A stretch of DNA of 64,000 nucleotides from Halovenus carboxidivorans (GCF_009831575.1 NZ_WUUT01000003.1:246748-310747), one strand, 5' to 3'; positions 1 through 9,979 are shown, numbered from the stretch's first letter. Program-made: numbers and translations. Notes: generated by a model from the letters alone, not told the origin.

Positions 1-238
1 CACGCCCGAAGAGGCCGCGGAGCTGTTCCGCGATCTCGCCGACGAGATCGAATCCGGTGAAGACATCACCGTCACCGGGAACAACGCCGAGATCACCGTT
101 CCCGGAACCGTCGAGAAGATCGACTCCGAACTCGAAGTCGAACACGAGATCCGCGGCGAGTACGACCAGGTGATGCTCGAACTCGAACTCGACTGGACGA
201 TCATTCCCGACGAAGACGACGATCACTCCGAGGAGTAA
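1..238 (+). CDS. amphi-Trp domain protein, 3' end only
   Basis: The reading frame starting at base 2 runs to a TAA at 236-238 and gives the last 78 residues of a small, very acidic protein; the start lies outside the window. The residues include TPEEAAELFRDLADEIESG, an alternation of charged and hydrophobic strands, and a LELELDW stretch near the end. This matches the short amphi-Trp domain proteins common in haloarchaea, whose function is unknown. The gene is convergent with the flavin oxidoreductase on the other strand and overlaps its stop region by about 16 bp. Confidence 0.7.
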   Translation, partial: TPEEAAELFRDLADEIESGEDITVTGNNAEITVPGTVEKIDSELEVEHEIRGEYDQVMLELELDWTIIPDEDDDHSEE

Positions 239-1563
239 GCGCCCTCCCGTTCGAGCCGCGCCCGCCGGCGGACGATCCGCGGCGTGTGACAGCGGCCCGG
301 TTCGCCGGTCGCCTGCGGGACTGTACAGTTGTTACAGCTCTCACAGAGTGCTCGCTTCCCCGCCAACAGTCGCGCGGGCAGGCGTGGTTCGGCGTAGAAT
401 GGCCGCCCGAGACCGACGAGGTCGGCGGCTGGCTCCGGACCACCCAACACTGCCTCGCAGTGCTCGCGCTCGCGGAGCCCACCCTCACAGAGCACCGGCA
501 CGTCGACTCGCTCCCGCACCCGCCGACAGAGGTCGGCGTTCCAGCCCGGTTCGGCCGGAAACTGTCGGGCCTGCAGGCGGTTGAGAAGCGAGACCGCCCG
601 CGCCCGCAGTCGACTCCCGAAGACGGCGGCGTACTCCGACCGGAGTTCCTCGGCGGCCCACGCCCGGTCCGGGTAGGCTCCGCGGATGAGGCTCATATCC
701 CAGTAGACCGAACACTCGACGGGGACGAGCGCGTCGTAGCCGGCCTCTGCGAGTCGCTCGGCAATCGTCACCGCGTCGTCGCGGTCGAGTCGGGTCCGGA
801 CGAACGGCGGGGCCGCCGTCTCGGCCGGGACTTTCGTCACGAGCGGAATCGCCCCGGCGTGTTCGCGGACCGCGTCCCGGACCGCGAGCAGGAAGCGAAC
901 GCCGTCGGCGAACTCGTCGTCGCGGTCGTTGTAGTACGGGGAGAGAAACTGCTGGATGATTCCCATGTTCGCCCCCGAGAGGTGGATCCCGTCGTACCCC
1001 GCGTCGGCGGCGTAGCCCGCCGCACGGCCGAACGCCTCCGCGAGGTCGTACACCTCCGCCGTCGAGAGCACGTCCGGGTCGAGGTCGATCAGCCCCGCCC
1101 GGTCCGCGGCCCGGAGTTGTACCGGCGGCTCCGAGACGGCGAGTTGGCCCTCCTCGGGGTTCCGTGTCCGGTACTCGCTGTGCCAGAGGCTCATACTCCG
1201 CAGTCCCCCGTGGGCCAACTGGATGAAGATCCGCGAGCCGTGGTCGTGAATCCGGTCGGTCAGCGCCGAGAGCCGGTCGACGAACGCGGGGTCGTGGACC
1301 CGCGTCATGTTCGGTGCGGCACAGCCACCGCTTTCGGTGACGATACTCGCGCCCTGGAATATCAGCCCCGCACCCGACTCGGCGGCCGGTTCGAGTTCGT
1401 CGATGTACGTCTCGACGGCGTCCGGCCCGTTGCCGGCGCATTCGAGCAACGGGGCGCGATACAGCCGGTTTCGCAGTTCGACACCGCCGATCTCGATTGG
1501 CTCCGTCAGCGTCGCGTCCGCTGGATCGGTGGCACGTTTCTCCCTCCCTGTCATGGCGATCAC
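223..1563 (-). CDS. NADH:flavin oxidoreductase, old yellow enzyme family
   Basis: A single TIM-barrel FMN enzyme of the OYE/2,4-dienoyl-CoA reductase family, 446 aa, probably reducing activated C=C bonds with NAD(P)H. Visible family features are LAHGG near residue 118, the QQFLSPYYNDRDDEFADG stretch around 205-222 (the family's HQFLSP..N.R.D..GG region) and GLGRPFYAEP near the C-terminus, which binds FMN phosphate. The C-terminal part carries C-x2-C-x2-C-x11-C (from ALCESCNNC), recalling the iron-sulfur ligands of 2,4-dienoyl-CoA reductases, yet the FAD/NADPH domain that normally follows is missing. The GTG start at 1563 gives a GTGA overlap with cgi121; an ATG at 1554 is the alternative. It is the third gene of the hel308-cgi121 unit. 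Substrate unknown. Confidence 0.85.
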   Translation of the reverse strand: MIAMTGREKRATDPADATLTEPIEIGGVELRNRLYRAPLLECAGNGPDAVETYIDELEPAAESGAGLIFQGASIVTESGGCAAPNMTRVHDPAFVDRLSALTDRIHDHGSRIFIQLAHGGLRSMSLWHSEYRTRNPEEGQLAVSEPPVQLRAADRAGLIDLDPDVLSTAEVYDLAEAFGRAAGYAADAGYDGIHLSGANMGIIQQFLSPYYNDRDDEFADGVRFLLAVRDAVREHAGAIPLVTKVPAETAAPPFVRTRLDRDDAVTIAERLAEAGYDALVPVECSVYWDMSLIRGAYPDRAWAAEELRSEYAAVFGSRLRARAVSLLNRLQARQFPAEPGWNADLCRRVRERVDVPVLCEGGLREREHCEAVLGGPEPAADLVGLGRPFYAEPRLPARLLAGKRALCESCNNCTVPQATGEPGRCHTPRIVRRRARLEREGAYSSE

Positions 1564-2105
1564 CGCTCGACGACGAGTAGTGTGACGCGTTCGCGTATCA
1601 GGTCGCTGATCGTCCCGTCGGTCGCGGCCAGTTCCCGCTCGGTGACGTCGAAATACGAGCGCAACTGCTCGTCAGCGGCCGAACCGAGCGTCACTCCCGG
1701 TTCGAGTTCGCCCCGAAGCGCCTCGGCAGCGGCCCGCTCGGCGTCGGTTTCGGGGCGATCGTCGCTCCCGGTCGCGTCGCCGCGCCACTCGTGGCTGTCG
1801 AGGTCGACGACGACTGCCGCGAGTGGGCAGTCGCCGGCCGAGACGCCCATCTCCAGCGCCCGGTTGATCTGGCGACGACCCGCCGCGTACAGCAGGATTT
1901 CGACGCCGGGATCGTCCGCAATCGTCTCGCCGCGTTCGATGGCCCGGGCCGCGTGATCGACGGCCCGGCGGAGGTGGGCGGCGTCGGCGACGTAGCGGGC
2001 GTCGAACCCCTGTACGACGACGCCGTGCTCGTCACCGATCTCACCGATTCGTTCGACGAACTCCTCGACGGCCTCGATGTTTGCGTGGCCTTCGACGATC
2101 TGCAT
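1560..2105 (-). CDS. cgi121: KEOPS complex subunit Cgi121
   Basis: A 181-aa protein resembling Cgi121, the KEOPS subunit that helps the Bud32-Kae1 core make the universal t6A37 modification on ANN-decoding tRNAs and binds the tRNA 3' CCA end. Recognisable features are the N-terminal [13 protein letters not shown], the central EILLYAAGRRQINRALEMG helix region and the following AAVVVD strand. Its ATG shares one base with the hel308 stop (TGATG), so the two are surely co-transcribed and probably translationally coupled. Hel308 with Cgi121 is a conserved haloarchaeal gene pair. No catalytic activity of its own is expected. Confidence 0.88.
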   Translation of the reverse strand: MQIVEGHANIEAVEEFVERIGEIGDEHGVVVQGFDARYVADAAHLRRAVDHAARAIERGETIADDPGVEILLYAAGRRQINRALEMGVSAGDCPLAAVVVDLDSHEWRGDATGSDDRPETDAERAAAEALRGELEPGVTLGSAADEQLRSYFDVTERELAATDGTISDLIRERVTLLVVER

Positions 2106-4354
2106 CAGAAATCACCCAGATTCGCCTGGTCGTCCGAGTCCGCGCTCCCGTCGCCGCCGTCGGTCGTCGTGACCTCTGCGGAGCCGACATCGGGGTCCGG
2201 TTCGACTCCGTCCATCGACGGATCGCGGTGGCCAGCGTTTTCGAGGATGTTTTCGGCGGTTTTCTCCCGACCGCGCAGCGCGGCCAGCACCGTCGACTTG
2301 TCGGCCTCCCGCAACGCCGCTCGGTCCTCGATCCCGGCGTCGTAGAGCCGCCGTGCTCGCTTGCGGCCGACGCCGCGAACGCCCGCCAGATCGACCAACT
2401 CGGCGCGGACGCCGTGTTCGACCCGAAGGCGGGCCTCGCGGATCTCCCCGCCGAGGCCGAGTCCGAGTTCGCTCGACAGCGACTCTGCCGCGCCGAGCAG
2501 CCACTGTGCGGTGTCGACTTTCCCGCGGATGTCTCCCGGTCCGATGCCGTACCGCTCGGTGATCTCGGACTCGTCGAGTTCGCTCGCCCAGTCCTCCAGC
2601 AGGCGGGCGGTCTTCAGCGCCGACAGCCAGTCCTCGAACTCGTCGTTGAACTCCGAGGGAGCCCGCCCGAGCAGTTCGCTCTCGCGCTCGTGAGCGAGCA
2701 TCGTGTACTCCTCCTCGTCGCCCGACCGGAGGTAGAGTTCGTACATATCCGGCGTCCGGCAGACCAGGTGGTAGAGTCCGAGCGGCGTCGGATCGCCGTC
2801 TTCGAGACCGTCGATGATCTCCGCGGCGCTCATCGGGTCGAGATAGAGCCGCGAGACGGTGTGGCCGAGATTCGTCGCCGCCAGGCCGTCCCCGTCGCGC
2901 TCGAGGAAGTCGTTGACCTCCAGGTACGCGATCACGTCGTCGACGACCTGTTCGAGGCGGGCGCGGTCGGCCGTCTGTGCGGCGTACAGCGTTCCGTCGA
3001 GAAAGTCGAGCAGCCCCTCGCGCGAGCGGGCGAACCCGGAGGCCACGGTCGCGAGAATGTGCGTCCGGAGGGCGGGTTCGGCGGCGAGTTTCGACCGGAC
3101 CGGCTCGGGGTCGGCCCAGACGTACCGCTCGAACAATTCGTCGAGTTCGTCGTGCCCCGAGGCCAGCAGCACGGCCTCGCCGTAGGGATCCCGGCCCGGC
3201 CTGCCCGCTCGGCCCATCATCTGGTGGACCTCCAGCACGGACAGCGGCTGCATCCCGCCCGCCGTGCCGTCGTATCGCCGCCAGTCCCGGACGACGACCC
3301 GCCGCGAAGGGGTGTTGACACCGGCCGCCAGCGTCGGCGTCGCCGAGACGACCTTGACGAGGCGGTCGCGGAAGGCGTCCTCGACGAGCGTGCGGTGATC
3401 CCGGGAGAGGCCGGCGTGGTGGAAAGCCGCTCCCTTCTCGACGGCCTCGGCCAGATCCTCGCTCGTGTCGGTATCGCTCACGCCGCGGATCTCCTCCGCA
3501 ATCTCGGCCAGTTCGGCTCGCTCCTCGTCGGTCAGCGCGTCGTCGGTCGTCGTCGCGAGCCGACGAGCCGAGGCCTCGGCGTTTCGCCGCGAGTTGACGA
3601 ACACGAGCGTCGACCCGTCGTCTTCCAGCGTGTCCCGCACGATTGCGGCGGTCTGTTCCTCGCTGTTTCGCACGGGCAACCGCTGTTGGCTCCCGTCTTC
3701 GAGATGTAACGCCTCGCCGTAGTGGACGCCTTTCTTGAGTTCGATCGGCCGCCACTCCGAGTCGACCAGTTCGGCGTCGAGCCAGCCGGCGAGTTCGTCG
3801 GCGTTGCCGATGGTCGCGGACAGCGCGACCGTCTGGAGGTCGGGGTTCAGCGACCGGAGTTTGGCCAGCGTCACTTCGAGCGTGGGGCCGCGCTCGCCGT
3901 CGTCGACCAGATGCACCTCGTCGGTGACGACACAGGAGAGGTCGTCGAGCCACTTGGCGTCGTTGCGAACGAGCGAGTCGACCTTCTCGCTGGTGGCGAC
4001 GATGATATCCTTCCCCGACAGCCAGCCCCCGTCGGACTCGTAGTTACCGGTCGTGACGCCGACGTCGAGACCGTACTGCTCGAACTCGGCGAACTCCTCG
4101 TGTTTCTCGCTCGCGAGCGCGCGCAAGGGAACGATGTACAGCGCCGTCCCGCCGCGGTCGACCGCGGCGGCCATCGCCAGCGTCGCGATCAGCGTCTTCC
4201 CGCTCGCAGTCGGAATCGAGGCGACGAGATTCTCGCCCTCGGTGACACCGGCGTCGACGGCCTCGGCCTGCGGAGGGTACAGCGACTCGATCCCGTCGGC
4301 TTCGAGGTGGTCGCGGAGCCAGGACGGGATCGACGGAATCTCCGAAGTATCCAT
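2105..4354 (-). CDS. hel308: ATP-dependent DNA helicase Hel308
   Basis: A superfamily 2 Ski2-like 3'-5' DNA helicase acting at stalled forks and in recombination repair, 749 aa, the normal family length. In order: Q-motif region [11 protein letters not shown] (25-35), Walker [11 protein letters not shown] (46-55), DEVH box (145-148), SAT motif VALSATIGN (about 176-184), motif [12 protein letters not shown] (about 380-389), and a winged-helix/ratchet region ending in helix-hairpin-helix [16 protein letters not shown]. The acidic tail [13 protein letters not shown] is typical of halophiles. ATG at 4354; it heads the hel308 - cgi121 - OYE operon. A confident assignment. Confidence 0.95.
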   Translation of the reverse strand: MDTSEIPSIPSWLRDHLEADGIESLYPPQAEAVDAGVTEGENLVASIPTASGKTLIATLAMAAAVDRGGTALYIVPLRALASEKHEEFAEFEQYGLDVGVTTGNYESDGGWLSGKDIIVATSEKVDSLVRNDAKWLDDLSCVVTDEVHLVDDGERGPTLEVTLAKLRSLNPDLQTVALSATIGNADELAGWLDAELVDSEWRPIELKKGVHYGEALHLEDGSQQRLPVRNSEEQTAAIVRDTLEDDGSTLVFVNSRRNAEASARRLATTTDDALTDEERAELAEIAEEIRGVSDTDTSEDLAEAVEKGAAFHHAGLSRDHRTLVEDAFRDRLVKVVSATPTLAAGVNTPSRRVVVRDWRRYDGTAGGMQPLSVLEVHQMMGRAGRPGRDPYGEAVLLASGHDELDELFERYVWADPEPVRSKLAAEPALRTHILATVASGFARSREGLLDFLDGTLYAAQTADRARLEQVVDDVIAYLEVNDFLERDGDGLAATNLGHTVSRLYLDPMSAAEIIDGLEDGDPTPLGLYHLVCRTPDMYELYLRSGDEEEYTMLAHERESELLGRAPSEFNDEFEDWLSALKTARLLEDWASELDESEITERYGIGPGDIRGKVDTAQWLLGAAESLSSELGLGLGGEIREARLRVEHGVRAELVDLAGVRGVGRKRARRLYDAGIEDRAALREADKSTVLAALRGREKTAENILENAGHRDPSMDGVEPDPDVGSAEVTTTDGGDGSADSDDQANLGDF

Positions 4355-4395
4355 TACCGGTATCTGGGGCGTGCTCGGCTTTTAAGCTTCGCGTC

Positions 4396-5460
4396 TCAGT
4401 TCATCTCGTCGTCGAAGGTCCCCTCCTTGACCTCCTTGGCCGCCCGCTCCATCTCTTCGAGGTCCACGTCGGCTTCCTTGTCGATCTCGCCCAGAATCTC
4501 CTCGATGTCGTCCAGTCCGAGCAGCGTCCGGGTCTCCTCGTCGAAGTCGCCGCTGTCGAGGACGTGGCCGTTCTCCTTGGCGTCACTGCCCTGGAGGTGT
4601 CTGCCGTAACGGCCGACCATCGAGGTGAGTTCCTGCGGGAGGACGAACTTCGTCGACTCTCCCTTGCCGATCTCTTCGAGCGCCTCCATCCCGCGTTCGA
4701 TGACGGCGCGTTCGCCCATCGACTCGGCCGATTTCGCCCGCAGGACCGTCGAGATGGCGTCCCCCTGAGCTTCGAGGATCTGGCTCTGTTTCTCACCCTG
4801 GGCGCGGATGATGTTCGACTGCTTGTCACCCTGGGCTGCCTCGATGGAACTGCGGCGTTCGCCCTGCGCTTCGAGAATCATCGCGCGGCGGCGACGTTCC
4901 GCGGAGGTCTGCTGTTCCATCGCCTTCTGCACTTCGGGGCTCGGGTTGACCTCGCGGACCTCGACGCTCTCGACCCGAACGCCCCACTCGTCGGTCGGCG
5001 CGTCCAGTTCCCGGCGGATGCGGTTGTTGATCTCCGACCGCTTCGAGAGCGTGTCGTCCAGTTCCATGTCCCCCAGCACCGCCCGTAGCGTGGTCTGGGC
5101 GAGATTCGAGACGGCCCGGCGGTAGTCGTCGACTTCGAGAAACGCTCGTTCGGCGTCCATCACACGGATGTAGACGACGGCGTCGGCGGTCACCGGGGAG
5201 TTGTCCCGCGTGATCGCTTCCTGCTGGGGCACGTCCATCGTCTCCGTCCGCATGTCGAAAGTGTAGGTATCGGAGATGAACGGGACGACGAGGTTGATCC
5301 CGGGGTCGAGCAGGCGGCGGTACTTCCCGAAGACGGTGAGCGCCTTCTTCTCGTAGGCGTTGACGATCACGACGGACTTGTAGGCCGTGATCACGGCGAA
5401 CACGAGCAGTATGCCGGCCAACAGCAGGACCGACGGGCCGGTCTGCAGGGGAATACTCAT
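4396..5460 (-). CDS. SPFH/band 7 (stomatin-prohibitin) membrane protein
   Basis: A 354-aa protein with one N-terminal transmembrane helix (about 8-28), then an SPFH domain (KKALTVFGKYRRLLDPGIN through VRVESVEVREVNPSPEVQ), then a helical region with repeated AQGEKQS/AQGDKQS heptad-like units (about 195-245) typical of stomatin-like coiled coils. Such proteins form ring-shaped membrane scaffolds that recruit proteases such as NfeD-linked enzymes or FtsH/HtpX. No NfeD partner is adjacent. The gene has its own promoter: a TATA-like ctatttacgt on the minus strand (5481-5490) lies 21-30 nt before the ATG, so it is probably leaderless. The C-terminus is strongly acidic. Confidence 0.92.
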   Translation of the reverse strand: MSIPLQTGPSVLLLAGILLVFAVITAYKSVVIVNAYEKKALTVFGKYRRLLDPGINLVVPFISDTYTFDMRTETMDVPQQEAITRDNSPVTADAVVYIRVMDAERAFLEVDDYRRAVSNLAQTTLRAVLGDMELDDTLSKRSEINNRIRRELDAPTDEWGVRVESVEVREVNPSPEVQKAMEQQTSAERRRRAMILEAQGERRSSIEAAQGDKQSNIIRAQGEKQSQILEAQGDAISTVLRAKSAESMGERAVIERGMEALEEIGKGESTKFVLPQELTSMVGRYGRHLQGSDAKENGHVLDSGDFDEETRTLLGLDDIEEILGEIDKEADVDLEEMERAAKEVKEGTFDDEMN

Positions 5461-5480
5461 ACCATTGATTTGTCGCGGAA

Positions 5481-5490
5481 ACGTAAATAG
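5481..5490 (-). promoter_or_regulatory. TATA box of SPFH gene
   Basis: On the minus strand this reads ctatttacgt, 21-30 nt upstream of the ATG at 5460. The spacing fits haloarchaeal leaderless transcription. Confidence 0.45.
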
Positions 5491-5532
5491 GGGGTGTTTA
5501 CTCGGATCGTGATACGACCCCGGGGACCACCG

Positions 5533-5542
5533 TGTTTTTATC
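5533..5542 (+). promoter_or_regulatory. TATA box of pheA
   Basis: The sequence tgtttttatc lies 23-32 nt before the ATG at 5565, the expected spacing for a leaderless transcript. It argues for the 5565 start over in-frame codons further upstream, which would fall inside the promoter. Confidence 0.5.
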
Positions 5543-5564
5543 CGTCTGTCCAGTACCGGCGGGT

Positions 5565-6386
5565 ATGAGTACGCAGGCGCTCACGCTGGGGCCGGCCGGG
5601 ACCTACTCGCACCGAGCGGCCCGGGCCGTCGCTGACGACGAGGAGATCACCTTCACCGAGTCGGTGACGACGATCATCGAATCGGTCGCCGACGGCGAGT
5701 ACGGCCGCGGGGTCGTCCCCGTCGAGAACTCCATCGAGGGGTCGGTCACGGAATCGCTCGACGCGCTGGCCGACCACGACGTAGCGGTCGTCCGAGAGGT
5801 TATCACCCCCATCAGACACGCGCTCATCGCGCAGGGGGAGGAGTTCTCGACGGTCGCGAGCCACGCGCAGGCGCTCGCGCAGTGTCGCTCATACCTCGAA
5901 GAGCAGTATCCCGAGGTCGAACTCGAAGCCGTCGCCAGCACCGCCCGCGGCGTCCAGCGCGCACACGACGACCCGGCCGTCGCGGCAATCGGCCACCCCG
6001 CCAACGCCGAGGAGGACGACTCCCTTGTCGTTCTCGCCGAGGACATTCAGGACCGCAGTTCGAACGCGACCCGGTTTCTGGTCGTCGCCCCCGAGACGGA
6101 GCGTACCGAAGCCGGAAGCAAGACCTCGTTTATCGTCTACCCGAACGTCGACTACCCGGGGCTGTTGCTCGAACTGCTCGAACCGTTCGCGGACCGGGAC
6201 ATCAACCTGACGCGAGTCGAGTCCCGACCCAGCGGCGAGCGCCTCGGTGATTACGTCTTCCACATCGACATCGCCGCGGGGCTGTACGAACAGCGGACGA
6301 AAGACGCGCTGGCGGTCATCGAAGAGATCGCAGCGGACGGCTGGGTCCGTCGGCTCGGCTCCTACGACAGCGAGACTGTCGTCTGA
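5565..6386 (+). CDS. pheA: prephenate dehydratase
   Basis: Converts prephenate to phenylpyruvate in phenylalanine synthesis; 273 aa, monofunctional and without a chorismate mutase domain. The catalytic PDT domain starts with ALTLGPAGTYSHRAA and contains VVPVENSIEGSV and the catalytic SSNATRFLVV (TRF) motif near 175. An ACT domain follows (about 190-260) with the ESRP motif (RVESRPSGE), the signature for feedback binding of phenylalanine. The start at 5565 was chosen because the TATA box lies upstream and the conserved N-terminus begins there. It stands alone, convergent with the antiporter gene. Confidence 0.95.
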   Translation: MSTQALTLGPAGTYSHRAARAVADDEEITFTESVTTIIESVADGEYGRGVVPVENSIEGSVTESLDALADHDVAVVREVITPIRHALIAQGEEFSTVASHAQALAQCRSYLEEQYPEVELEAVASTARGVQRAHDDPAVAAIGHPANAEEDDSLVVLAEDIQDRSSNATRFLVVAPETERTEAGSKTSFIVYPNVDYPGLLLELLEPFADRDINLTRVESRPSGERLGDYVFHIDIAAGLYEQRTKDALAVIEEIAADGWVRRLGSYDSETVV

Positions 6387-6393
6387 GGCGCCG

Positions 6394-8274
6394 TCAGTTC
6401 GGATCGACCAGTTTCATCCCGTCTCGAACCGTGTCGTGTCGACCCATCAGGGTGATGTGATCGCCCTCCTCGATGACGGTATCCGCAGTCGGGACCTGTC
6501 CCGACTCGCGGCCGTCCTTGCTGAGGAGCGCGATCAGACAGCCGTCCGGCAACATCGGACCGACCTCCCGAACCTTCTTGTCGAAAAACTGCTCGTTCGT
6601 GACTTCGATCTCCTGGATGTCACCGGTCTTGCCGACGTTGGTCATCCAGTGAGCGATTGCGGGGCGCTCGATCTCGTTGTCGATTGCCCACGCGGCGGCC
6701 ATCGCGGAGGAGATCGTATTCACGCCCAGTTCCTCGAACGCCTCGACGTTCTCCGAGTTGTTCGCCCGGGCGATGACGTTGCCGACGCTGAACTTCGATT
6801 TCGCGAGCTGTGAGACCAGCAGATTCGCGTCGTCGTCGCCGGTCGCGGCGACGACAATCTTCGCGTTATCCGCCCCGGCCTCACGTAACGTCTCCGTGTC
6901 GGTGCCGTCACCGATGACGGTGGCGTAGCCGGCGTTTCTGAGCAGTTCGATGGTCGGTTCGTCCTCTTCGATGATGACGACGTTCTCCCCACGGTCTTCG
7001 AGGCGTTCGGCGAGCGCACGGCCCACCTGTCCGCCTCCGACGATGATGACTCTCATTGGTATCACGTTCAGGTATTGTGCGATGTAACGCGCCAGTCCGC
7101 CCTCGACGATAGCGGTGGCGAAGATGACCAGAAAGACGGTCCCGAGCAGCAGGTCAGCCTGGTGTGCCAGCGCGGGGTTGCCGAGTTCTTCCGCGGCCGT
7201 CCGGAGTTCGATTGCGAACAGCGTCGCGACCGACGCCGGAATGATCCCCCGCGGCCCGACTGCGCTGATAAACAACTTCTCCGGCAGCGTGAACCGATCA
7301 CCGACCGTCGAGACGAAGACGAGCAACGGCCGGATGACGAGGGCAACGGCGAGTACGACGCCGATCCCGCCGAGTCCGACCTCCAGAATCGCCTCGGGCG
7401 GCAACTGCGCGGCGAGGGCGATAAACACGAAGGATAACACGAGCAGCGTGATGTCGCCCTTGAAGTCGGTGATCTCCGACTTGTACGGCACGTCGAGGTT
7501 GCCGAGGATGATGCCGGCGGTGGCAGCGGCGGCGACGCCGGCCTCGCTGGCGAGCTGGTTCGCCCCCGCGAAGGAGACGAGCGCACCGGCGAGGACGAGC
7601 AACCGCGCGTTTCGCGGTGCGGCCCCCGGCGAGAGATCGACGTACCGTAGCAGGTAATAGAGGACCGCAGCGACGACTGCCCCGACGAGCAGCCCCTCGC
7701 CGAGACGGAGCGCGAACCCCTGGACGATCCCCTCGCCGGAAGCGGTGGGATTCGCGACCTCGAAAATGACGACCGCGGTGATCGCGGCGGTCACGTCGTT
7801 GACGATTCCCTCGGTTTCGAGCACCGCGGCGACCCGATCCCGGACCGGTACGACGTCGAGAATCGGCGTGACGACCGTCGGGCCGGTCGCGACCAGCAGC
7901 GCGCCGACGACGAACGACAACTCCCAGGGGAGGCCAACGAAAAACCGGACAGCCACGGCCGTCCCGACGAACGCGATTGCCGCGCCGATCGTCACGAGTC
8001 GAAGCGCCGCCCCCGGGGCCTCGCGGATGCGGTCGAACTCCAGGTGGAACGCGCCCTCGAAGACGATGATCGCGACGGCGATCCCGACGATTGCCGGCAG
8101 CGCCGTTCCGAAACTGTCGTTCGTTACCAGCCCGAGTCCCGGCCGTCCGATCACGACGCCGACGAACAGGAAAAAGATGATACTCGGGACCTGGAGGCGC
8201 GCGGCGACGAGTTGCGCGAGCACCCCAAGCGCGATGATACCGGCGACCAACGGGATGAGAATGTCTCCTGCCAC
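6394..8274 (-). CDS. CPA2-type cation/proton antiporter with TrkA domains
   Basis: A monovalent cation:proton antiporter of about 626 aa. The first 390 residues hold roughly 12 membrane helices of the Na+/H+ exchanger fold (for example LLVATGPTVVTPIL). They are followed by a soluble TrkA-N Rossmann domain beginning MRVIIVGGGQVGRALAERL and a TrkA-C domain (EIEVTNEQFFDKKVREVG...), so transport is probably gated by NAD(H) or a nucleotide. The GTG at 8274 was chosen because the hydrophobic segment AGDILIPLVAGIIALG starts right after it; the further upstream extension is basic, low-complexity and crosses the divergent promoter region. Na+ versus K+ specificity cannot be told. Confidence 0.9.
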   Translation of the reverse strand: MAGDILIPLVAGIIALGVLAQLVAARLQVPSIIFFLFVGVVIGRPGLGLVTNDSFGTALPAIVGIAVAIIVFEGAFHLEFDRIREAPGAALRLVTIGAAIAFVGTAVAVRFFVGLPWELSFVVGALLVATGPTVVTPILDVVPVRDRVAAVLETEGIVNDVTAAITAVVIFEVANPTASGEGIVQGFALRLGEGLLVGAVVAAVLYYLLRYVDLSPGAAPRNARLLVLAGALVSFAGANQLASEAGVAAAATAGIILGNLDVPYKSEITDFKGDITLLVLSFVFIALAAQLPPEAILEVGLGGIGVVLAVALVIRPLLVFVSTVGDRFTLPEKLFISAVGPRGIIPASVATLFAIELRTAAEELGNPALAHQADLLLGTVFLVIFATAIVEGGLARYIAQYLNVIPMRVIIVGGGQVGRALAERLEDRGENVVIIEEDEPTIELLRNAGYATVIGDGTDTETLREAGADNAKIVVAATGDDDANLLVSQLAKSKFSVGNVIARANNSENVEAFEELGVNTISSAMAAAWAIDNEIERPAIAHWMTNVGKTGDIQEIEVTNEQFFDKKVREVGPMLPDGCLIALLSKDGRESGQVPTADTVIEEGDHITLMGRHDTVRDGMKLVDPN

Positions 8275-8386
8275 ACTTGATCGGTCGTGCAATCTACCAA
8301 TCGACGCGTTAGGATAAAAAAGGGTTGATAATCGCCTTTCCAAGAGGACCCGTAGCTTCTTGGGACCGTTCGACCTTGACGGTGGT

Positions 8387-9979
8387 ATGACACACCGCGA
8401 GGACCGCGACCTCGAGGAGTTGATCGAGCAGATGCGCGAAGCGAAGCGTGCGGTCGAGGACGAGGGCCGCCCCGAAGCGGTCCAGAGCCAACACAGCCAC
8501 GGCAAACTGACCGCGCGTGAACGCGTCGACTACCTCTACGACGACGGTACGTTCGACGAAATCGGCCAACTCGCCGCTCCGGCCCCCACGACGCCGGAGA
8601 CACAGAACTGGGAGCGCGAGGACGCCCCCGCGGACGGCGTCGTCACCGGCATCGGCGAGGTCGACGGCCGACCGGTCGCGACGATTGCCACCGACTTCAC
8701 GGTCAAGGGCGGGTCGATCGGACACACCGGCGGCCGAAAGATGAACCGCGTGACGGATCTCGCCCTGGAACGCGGCATCCCGCTGGTGATGTTGCACGAC
8801 GGCGGCGGCCACCGGATCCAGGAGGGACTCGACGCCCGCCCGTTCGCCCGCGGCGACAACGGTTTCGCGAACAGACAGGAGACGATGTCCGGGTGGATTC
8901 CGATGGTCTCGGCGATGATGGGCCCCGGATTCGCCGCGGCGACGAACTTCGCCGCGCTCTGTGATTTCGTCCCGATGGTCGAAGGCACGTCCACGATGGG
9001 CGTCGCCGGGCCGAAACTCGTCGAGGCCGCCCTCGGCGTCGATATGACCAAACAGGAACTCGGCGGCGCACAGTTCCAGGCCGCGGAGACCGGGATGGCT
9101 GATCTCGTCTGTCCCGACGACGAGGCCTGTCTCGACGCGATCACTGAGTATCTCTCCTATCTTCCGCGCAACGCCAGCCACGACCCGCCGCGAGTCGACG
9201 ACTGGGAGGCCCCCTCCGAGGAGCAGGTCGCGGAGATGCAGGAGGTCATGCCCGCCGACCCGACGAAGGGGTACGACATCTACACGATCATCGAGGGACT
9301 CGTCGATCAGGACTCCTTTTTCGAGAAGAAACCGGAGTACGCCAGAAATCTCGTCACGGGATTTGCCCGTCTCCGCGGTCGCCCCGTCGGCATCGTCGCG
9401 AACAATCCGCGGATGAAAGCCGGAACCATCGACACGGCGGCCTCGGACAAGGGCAGTCACTTCCTGAGCATCTGTGACGCCTTCGGCGTTCCTATCATCA
9501 GCCTCGCCGACGTGCCGGGTATCCTGCCGGGGCCGGACTCCGAACGGGAGGGCATCGCTCGCCACTCCGCGAAGATTCCCTTCGAGTTGAACCGTGCGAC
9601 GGTGCCGAAACTGAGCGTCGTCCTGCGGCGGGGATACGGCTTCGGATACGTGGCCATGGGTGCTGGCCGGTCGACGGACACGGATCTGACCGTCGTCTGG
9701 CCGGTCGCGGAGATTGCCGCGATGGGGATCGAAGGGGCGGTTGATATCGCCTACGGCGACCAGATCGAGGCCGCAGACGACCCCGAGGCCGCCCGAGCGG
9801 AGATGATCGACGAGTTCACCGAACGGACGAACGCCGTTCGGGCCGCCGAACACATCGGCATCGACGGCGTCGTCGAACCGGGCGAGACCCGGGCGCTGCT
9901 CTGTCGCACCCTCGACCGCGCGGAGCAGACCGGTGAGGAGGACTGGCCGCCGAAGAAACACTCGATCAACCCGATCTGA
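8387..9979 (+). CDS. pccB: acyl-CoA carboxylase, carboxyltransferase (beta) subunit
   Basis: The carboxyltransferase half of a biotin-dependent acetyl/propionyl-CoA carboxylase, about 530 aa, the usual PccB length. Two crotonase-like halves are visible: an N-terminal acyl-CoA site (GGSIGHTGGRKMNRV, then GGGHRIQEG) and a C-terminal carboxybiotin side (RRGYGFGYVAMGAGRSTD, then WPVAEIAAMGIEGA). The start is ATG 8387; an upstream TTG in frame lies in the divergent promoter region. The biotin carboxylase and biotin carrier genes are not in this window. It probably supports propionyl-CoA carboxylation in the methylaspartate or propionate routes; substrate preference is inferred, not seen. Confidence 0.9.
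   Translation: MTHREDRDLEELIEQMREAKRAVEDEGRPEAVQSQHSHGKLTARERVDYLYDDGTFDEIGQLAAPAPTTPETQNWEREDAPADGVVTGIGEVDGRPVATIATDFTVKGGSIGHTGGRKMNRVTDLALERGIPLVMLHDGGGHRIQEGLDARPFARGDNGFANRQETMSGWIPMVSAMMGPGFAAATNFAALCDFVPMVEGTSTMGVAGPKLVEAALGVDMTKQELGGAQFQAAETGMADLVCPDDEACLDAITEYLSYLPRNASHDPPRVDDWEAPSEEQVAEMQEVMPADPTKGYDIYTIIEGLVDQDSFFEKKPEYARNLVTGFARLRGRPVGIVANNPRMKAGTIDTAASDKGSHFLSICDAFGVPIISLADVPGILPGPDSEREGIARHSAKIPFELNRATVPKLSVVLRRGYGFGYVAMGAGRSTDTDLTVVWPVAEIAAMGIEGAVDIAYGDQIEAADDPEAARAEMIDEFTERTNAVRAAEHIGIDGVVEPGETRALLCRTLDRAEQTGEEDWPPKKHSINPI

Noticed and set aside
286-1956. Long plus-strand open frame opposite the OYE and cgi121 genes
   Set aside because: Antisense shadow of two clear genes; basic, low-complexity product typical of reverse frames in G+C-rich coding DNA.
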